From: Burkholderiales bacterium RIFCSPLOWO2_12_FULL_65_40
GTDB taxonomy: Bacteria; Pseudomonadota; Gammaproteobacteria; Burkholderiales; Burkholderiaceae_C
Direction: 5' to 3'
DNA: 64,000 nucleotides
Assembly: GCA_001770955.1 (NCBI GenBank)
Contig: MESL01000023.1
Location: forward strand, 1 to 64,000
This document shows positions 58,170-64,000 of the stretch, one piece after another (the stretch's first letter is position 1; each line of letters starts with the position of its first letter). The notes under the pieces are model-generated. The model had not been told where the DNA came from. It did no database searches and worked only from the letters and a program-made list of their open reading frames with translations. The position numbers and the translations under genes are program-made.

Positions 58170-59339
58170 ATGCTCAACCTGCCCTTCCGTCCTCGTTACC
58201 CGACCCTTTTGGCCCTGGCGCTGCTGGCGCCTCTGGCGCCCGCCCAGGCGCCGGCCCCCGCCGCCACGGTACCCGACGACGCCTGGCGCCGCTGCGCTGC
58301 CCTGGGCCATGACGCCAGCGCACGGCTGGCCTGTTTCGACGCCTGGGCGGGCCAGCAGGCATGGCAGGCCCCTGCGACCACGCGCCCCGCGGCGTCCGAC
58401 ACCGGCGTGGCCCCAGTGGCGGTGGCGCAAGCACCCGCATCTGCCGCACCCATCAGCGATGGGGCACGGGGTGGCGGTTGCCGCAATCCGCAGTTCACCA
58501 GCCTCTCTCGGTTCTGGGAACTGGAGACGGGCAGCGACTGCGGCACGTTCAGCTTTCGGGGCTACCGGCCCATCACGGCCTCGGTGGTGGCAGCCAGCAG
58601 CGTGAACCGCCAGCCCACGTCGGACGCGCCCGACCATTCGGCACCCACGCCTGTGCCCTACCGCAGCACCGAGATGAGCTTGCAGCTTTCGGTGCGCACC
58701 AAGTTCGCCCAAGGTCTGCTCACGCACCATGACTCCCCCGGCAAAGACTCGCTGTGGTTCGGCTACACGCAAAAGTCGTACTGGCAGCTGTTCAACCCGG
58801 GGATTTCGCGGCCGTTCCGCACCACCGACCACGAGCCCGAAGTCATCTACGTCTACCCCACAGACGCCCAGCTGCCCTGGGGCTGGCGCTGGCGCTACAG
58901 CGGGGTGGGCATCGTGCACCAGTCCAACGGACAAAGCCTGCCGCTGTCGCGCAGCTGGAACCGGGCCTACCTCATGACCGGCATGGAACTGGACAACCGC
59001 TGGTCGGTCAACGCCCGCCTCTGGAAGCGCCTTCCCGAAGGCGCCGCCAGCGACGACAACCCGGGCATCAACGACTCCCTGGGCCGGGGCGAGCTGTCGG
59101 CGTTCTGGAACATGGACAAGGACAACACCCTGGGGCTGACGCTGCGCAGCTCGCTGAGCAGCAGCCGGCGTGGATCGGCACGGCTGGAATGGCTGCAGAC
59201 CCTGGGCACGGGCCTGGGTGGCGGCAAGAGCAATCTGCGCCTGCACACCCAACTCTTCAGCGGCTACGGCGACAGCATGGTGGACTTCAACCGCAAGCGC
59301 ACGGTGTTCTCCGTGGGCCTGAGCCTGGTCGATTTCTGA
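58170..59339 (+). CDS. pldA: Outer-membrane phospholipase A
   Basis: PldA is a 12-stranded outer-membrane beta barrel that hydrolyses phospholipids when it dimerises on membrane damage. The 389-aa protein has a signal peptide (LLALALLAPLAPAQA), an unusually long Ala/Pro-rich N-terminal region with CAALGHDASARLACFDAW resembling a YbgF/short DUF-like motif, then the barrel. Catalytic residues are in VHQSNGQSLPLSRSWNRAYL: H250, S252 and N264, equivalent to H142, S144 and N156 of E. coli. It ends in SVGLSLVDF with terminal F. It has no close partner genes. Confidence 0.92.
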   Translation: MLNLPFRPRYPTLLALALLAPLAPAQAPAPAATVPDDAWRRCAALGHDASARLACFDAWAGQQAWQAPATTRPAASDTGVAPVAVAQAPASAAPISDGARGGGCRNPQFTSLSRFWELETGSDCGTFSFRGYRPITASVVAASSVNRQPTSDAPDHSAPTPVPYRSTEMSLQLSVRTKFAQGLLTHHDSPGKDSLWFGYTQKSYWQLFNPGISRPFRTTDHEPEVIYVYPTDAQLPWGWRWRYSGVGIVHQSNGQSLPLSRSWNRAYLMTGMELDNRWSVNARLWKRLPEGAASDDNPGINDSLGRGELSAFWNMDKDNTLGLTLRSSLSSSRRGSARLEWLQTLGTGLGGGKSNLRLHTQLFSGYGDSMVDFNRKRTVFSVGLSLVDF

Positions 59340-59552
59340 CGGATTGGCTGACCAGGGACAACAATCGGTTACTTAATTCGCGCACCGATTCTTGAACTGG
59401 TCACAGGCAGCCGCCACAATGGCACCCGCACCCCGGTGCGGCGGGCACACGCCGTGTGAAACACCCTCCGAAAAGCGCCTGTTTCACGCCGTTTTCCCGG
59501 CCATTGCCGCTGCGGCATCACCTGGACAATGTCGTTCAAGAGGAAGACAACC

Positions 59553-59939
59553 ATGGACATGCAATACCAGCTCAAGGCCGGCAGCTACTATCTGTACGAC
59601 ATGCGCGAAGCGCCCAGCGTCGTCACCGGTGAGCGGCGCTTCAAGCTCAAGACCGATACGGTCGCCATTGCATTCGACCTGCACACCGGCGAGGTGCACC
59701 AGCACGGCAGCCCCACGCGCATCCAGTCGTGGGCAGCCAACACGCGCAGGCGCCTGCGCGCCGCCGGTGCGCAGGACGTGGCCAACGACATCGTCGTGGT
59801 GTCGGGCCCGCTACCCGTGGACGAACTGAACAAATGCCTGTGGATCAGCGGCTACGTGCGCCGCATGTTCAAGCGCCTGGCCACGCTGCCCCACGGCAAG
59901 CTGCAGGCCCCGCGGGAACCTTTCCGCAAGGCGGCCTGA
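59553..59939 (+). CDS. Conserved-looking protein of unknown function, 128 aa
   Basis: I start at the ATG of MDMQYQLKAGSYYLYDMREAPSVVTGERRFKLKTDTVAIAFDLHTGEVHQHGSP, which follows the purine-rich CAAGAGGAAGACAACC. An ATG 24 bp upstream is the track start. The N-terminal half is strand-rich and the C-terminal half basic and helical (RIQSWAANTRRRLRAAGAQDVANDIVVVSGPLPVDELNKCLWISGYVRRMFKRL). Codon use is like neighbouring genes. I recognise no domain. A strong terminator follows, so it is monocistronic. Confidence 0.65.
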   Translation: MDMQYQLKAGSYYLYDMREAPSVVTGERRFKLKTDTVAIAFDLHTGEVHQHGSPTRIQSWAANTRRRLRAAGAQDVANDIVVVSGPLPVDELNKCLWISGYVRRMFKRLATLPHGKLQAPREPFRKAA

Positions 59940-59960
59940 GCACTGCCACCCGCTTCTGCC

Positions 59961-59995
59961 AGCCGACACGTCTCGCGGCGTGTCGGCTTTCTTTT

Positions 59996-59997
<2 letters not shown>
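59961..59997 (+). terminator. Intrinsic terminator between 128-aa gene and uspA
   Basis: AGCCGACACG-TCTCGCGG-CGTGTCGGCT forms a stem of about 10 bp followed by TTCTTTTTC. The T-run reaches the stop codon of the convergent uspA gene at 59996. Confidence 0.8.
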
Positions 59998-61744
<1,747 letters not shown>

Positions 61745-61754
61745 CGCAACGGCT

Positions 61755-62936
61755 GTGACCCGCACCCCGCAGCCTCCGGTCCCACGCCACGTGCTGCCCG
61801 TGCTGGTGGCCGCACAGTTTGCGGGCACCTCGCTGTGGTTTGCGGTCAATGCCGTCATGCCCGACCTGCAGCGCGAGCTGGGTTGGCCTGCCACCGCCGT
61901 GGGCACGCTAACTTCGGCGCTGCAGTTCGGCTTCATCCTGGGGACGCTGGTCTTTGCGCTGCTGGCCATTGCCGACCGGTTCTCGCCCCGGCGCGTGTTT
62001 CTGGTCTGCGCCTTGGCCGGTGCGGGCTGCACGGTGGGTGCCTGGGCCATGGTGACGAGTTTTCCGGCCCTCTTGGCGTGGCGCTTTGCTACGGGGTTTT
62101 TCCTGGCAGGCATCTATCCCGTGGGCATGAAGATCGCCTCGCAGTGGTACACGCGCGGGCTGGGCCCGGCCCTGGGGCTGCTGATCGGCGCGCTGATTCT
62201 GGGCTCGGCCAGTGCCCACGCGCTGCGCGCCCTGGGCGACGCCCTGCCCTGGCCCAGCCTGATGCTGGGTGTGGCGGGGCTGGCGGTCGCCGGCGGGGTG
62301 CTGCTGTACGGGTGGCTGCCCGATCCGCCCGGTGCGGTGGCCCGCGTCACCACACTGCAATGGCGTGCGCTGGCCAGCATTGCCACCGATACACGCGTGC
62401 GCAGTTCGGTGCTGGGTTATTTTGGCCACATGTGGGAGCTGTACACCCTGTGGGTGCTGATGCCCATCATTCTGGCCACGCGCCTGCAGGGCACGGCGCT
62501 GTCGTGGGCCGCATTCTGGGTGCTGGGCGCGGGCGCGCTGGGCTGCATTGTCGGCGGCTGGCTGGCACCGCGCTGGGGCAGCGCCCGCGTAGCGGCGGTG
62601 CAACTGGCCACCAGCGGCCTGTGTTGCCTGCTTGCCCCCTGGCTCATGCGGGCGCCCGATACGCTGTTCTATGCCTGGCTGCTGGTGTGGGGTATCACCG
62701 TTTCGGGCGATTCTCCCCAGTTTTCAGCGCTCACGGCGCGCAATGCGCCGCCCCAGGCCGTGGGCAGCGTGCTCACATTGACCAACAGCATCGGTTTTGG
62801 CATCTCCATTGTCAGCATTCTGTTGTTCGTCGAGCTTTCGGCCCATGTCGCGCTCGGCCCCCTGCTGACGGGGCTGGCGCTGGGCCCGGCACTGGGGCTG
62901 CTGGCGCTTCGCCCCCTGCTGCGCACCAGGGAATGA
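61755..62936 (+). CDS. MFS transporter (CynX/YycB-like or nitrate-porter-like)
   Basis: I start at the GTG of MTRTPQPPVPRHVLPVLVAAQFAGTSLWFAVNAVMPDLQRELG (393 aa). It is 10 bp behind tgt, so probably in the same transcript. It has twelve hydrophobic segments, the loop ADRFSPRRVFLVCALAGAGC, and a WELYTLWVLMPIIL segment after the central loop. Substrate cannot be inferred. Resemblance to predicted permeases next to tgt would suggest a role in queuosine precursor uptake, but the usual QPTR/YhhQ carriers look different, so I give no substrate. Confidence 0.8.
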   Translation: MTRTPQPPVPRHVLPVLVAAQFAGTSLWFAVNAVMPDLQRELGWPATAVGTLTSALQFGFILGTLVFALLAIADRFSPRRVFLVCALAGAGCTVGAWAMVTSFPALLAWRFATGFFLAGIYPVGMKIASQWYTRGLGPALGLLIGALILGSASAHALRALGDALPWPSLMLGVAGLAVAGGVLLYGWLPDPPGAVARVTTLQWRALASIATDTRVRSSVLGYFGHMWELYTLWVLMPIILATRLQGTALSWAAFWVLGAGALGCIVGGWLAPRWGSARVAAVQLATSGLCCLLAPWLMRAPDTLFYAWLLVWGITVSGDSPQFSALTARNAPPQAVGSVLTLTNSIGFGISIVSILLFVELSAHVALGPLLTGLALGPALGLLALRPLLRTRE

Positions 62937-62991
62937 ACCGGCGATAAACCCTTCCCGGCGCCGACCGCCCATGCCCGCTACGATGGCGCGC

Positions 62992-63681
62992 ATGCTCACC
63001 CTGCACCACCTCGAAACCTCGCGCTCGCAGCGCATCCTCTGGCTGCTCGAAGAACTGGGGGTGCCATATGACATGCGGCGCTATCAGCGCGATCCGCGCA
63101 CCAAGCTGGCCCCGGCCACGCTGAAGGCAGTACACCCTCTGGGCAAGTCGCCTGTCATCACCGAAGGCGAGGATGTCATCGCTGAATCGGGTGCCATCAT
63201 CGAATACTTGGCCGAACGCTTTGCCAACAGCGCACCGGCAGACCTGGCCCACCTGGTGCCGCAGACCGGCACGCCAGAGCACCGCCAGTGCCGTTTCTGG
63301 ATGCACTATGCCGAGGGCTCGCTGATGAACTGGCTGGTGATGAAACTGGTGTTTCGCACCATCCCCACGCAGCCCATGCCCTTCTTTGTGCGGCCCATTG
63401 CGCGCACGCTGTGCGAACAGGTGCAGAAAAAGCTCATCGACCCGAACCTGGCCACGGCGCTGGCCTTCATGGATGCGCACCTGGCGCAGCACCGCTGGTT
63501 TGCGGGCGAGCACCTGAGCATCGCCGACTTCCAGATGAGCTTTGCCGTGGAGGCAGCCCTCGCGCGCGCCGACGAAGGCGCCCGCCATCCGCACCTGCTG
63601 GCCTATCGCGAGCGCATGCACCAGCGCCCGGCCTACCAGCGCGCACTGGCCCAGGGAGGGCCGGTGGTGATGGAGGGGTGA
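62992..63681 (+). CDS. Glutathione S-transferase family protein
   Basis: Starting at the ATG of MLTLHHLETSRSQRILWLLEELGVPYDMRRYQRDPRTKLAP (229 aa), the thioredoxin-like N-domain has the H-L-E-T-S-R-S-Q-R-I-L-W-L segment, where the serine is the likely glutathione-activating residue, and LGKSPVITEGEDVIAESGAIIEYLAERF with the conserved ES that binds glutathione. The alpha-helical C-domain ends with GEHLSIADFQMSFAVEAAL. It resembles bacterial GSTs of the fungal/plant Ure2p-like or beta types. Two earlier ATGs in frame (62971, 62983) are possible. Confidence 0.88.
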   Translation: MLTLHHLETSRSQRILWLLEELGVPYDMRRYQRDPRTKLAPATLKAVHPLGKSPVITEGEDVIAESGAIIEYLAERFANSAPADLAHLVPQTGTPEHRQCRFWMHYAEGSLMNWLVMKLVFRTIPTQPMPFFVRPIARTLCEQVQKKLIDPNLATALAFMDAHLAQHRWFAGEHLSIADFQMSFAVEAALARADEGARHPHLLAYRERMHQRPAYQRALAQGGPVVMEG

Positions 63682-63818
63682 CATACGGCAGCAGCTGCAT
63701 GGCACCCCATCGCGGGCACTGCCATGCAGCCCCCGCCCACGGCCTGCCCCGCCCCCTGCACAAGCAGGTAGTTTCCCCACCCCCCCACCCAGGGCACCCT
63801 GCGGCAGAATCACCCGCC

Positions 63819-64000
63819 ATGGACACCTCCTCCGACATGCAGCACACGCTGGAACTGGCCTTCAATCTGGCCCCGGTGGGCATGTGCGTTTCGCGCAACC
63901 GGACGATCGAGATCTGCAACGAGGCGTTTGCGCAGATGTTTGGCCATGCGCAAACCGACCTCATGGGCCATTCCATGGCCCAGCTCTACCCCTCGTTCGA
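63819..64000 (+). CDS. PAS-domain protein, N-terminal fragment cut by window end
   Basis: The frame MDTSSDMQHTLELAFNLAPVGMCVSRNRTIEICNEAFAQMFGHAQTDLMGHSMAQLYPSF opens at 63819 and runs to the last base. It is not in the ORF track because the stop is outside. FNLAPVGMCVSRNRTIEICNEAFAQMFGHAQTDLMGHSMAQLYPS is a PAS domain. In Comamonadaceae such short N-terminal PAS domains are often followed by a LuxR-type helix-turn-helix, but that part is not visible here. Confidence 0.75.
   Translation, partial: MDTSSDMQHTLELAFNLAPVGMCVSRNRTIEICNEAFAQMFGHAQTDLMGHSMAQLYPSF

Overview
The window looks like a chromosomal segment of a motile, GC-rich betaproteobacterium of the family Comamonadaceae, probably Acidovorax or a close relative. 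The evidence is the mot-che-flh-fliA-flg gene order, the reversed flgA-flgM-flgN operon, the hemE/priA, terC/nhaR and Porin_4 neighbours, and two families of short interspersed palindromic repeats that I associate with Comamonadaceae genomes. No rRNA, tRNA, insertion sequence, prophage or CRISPR array is visible.

Region 1 (1-24485) is a nearly continuous flagellar block. A truncated TPR/SPINDLY-type O-GlcNAc transferase gene runs off the left edge on the minus strand and carries an in-frame G10 tract. It is followed on the plus strand by motA-motB-cheY-cheZ, flhB-flhA-flhF, a MinD-like FlhG homologue without a P-loop, and fliA. Next come the minus-strand flgA-flgM-flgN operon and the plus-strand rod-hook-ring run flgBCDEFGHIJKL, ending in a YuxH-type degenerate EAL-HDOD protein. 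Two good sigma-28 (FliA) promoter matches with identical spacing lie upstream of motA and flgM. This implies the usual logic, in which FliA drives the motor genes and its own anti-sigma factor FlgM.

Region 2 (24486-34945) holds amino-acid metabolism and efflux genes. A MocR-type regulator is divergent from a LysE/RhtB exporter, with a cluster of ACTGTA/ACAGT half-sites between them. There follow a DMT exporter, a class-I aminotransferase, two tandem PhzF paralogues, a threonine dehydratase-like enzyme, a histidine phosphatase, a creatininase-family amidohydrolase and two small proteins of unknown role.

Region 3 (35093-49070) contains a ScsB/DsbD-type disulfide reductase, a porin with strong downstream terminators, a CoA-binding protein, O-acetylhomoserine sulfhydrylase, a DUF2062 protein, TerC divergent from an NhaR-like LysR regulator, an MFS exporter, hemE and priA. 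The roughly 620 bp hemE-priA gap carries three perfect DnaA boxes, two of them inside a 21-bp direct repeat.

Region 4 (49220-64000) starts with a compact three-gene phosphorelay (PilJ-like sensor with HPt and ATPase domains, CheY-like receiver, CheX phosphatase) whose ORFs overlap by 4 bp. After it come a GNAT-Rnk fusion, an AEC permease, a pair of unrecognised membrane proteins, a Rep-type helicase, outer-membrane phospholipase A, an orphan 128-aa protein, UspA, tgt, an MFS transporter, a GST, and the start of a PAS-domain gene cut by the right edge.

The most unusual signals are: (i) an interspersed palindromic repeat that lies between genes, supplies stop codons to two genes, and has apparently been absorbed in frame into three proteins (DsbD signal peptide, PriA linker, MocR linker); (ii) the DnaA-box cluster next to hemE; (iii) the three-gene HPt kinase-CheY-CheX cassette; (iv) the P-loop-less FlhG; and (v) the G10 tract in the glycosyltransferase. 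Start sites were re-chosen where the ORF track began upstream of the likely start codon.
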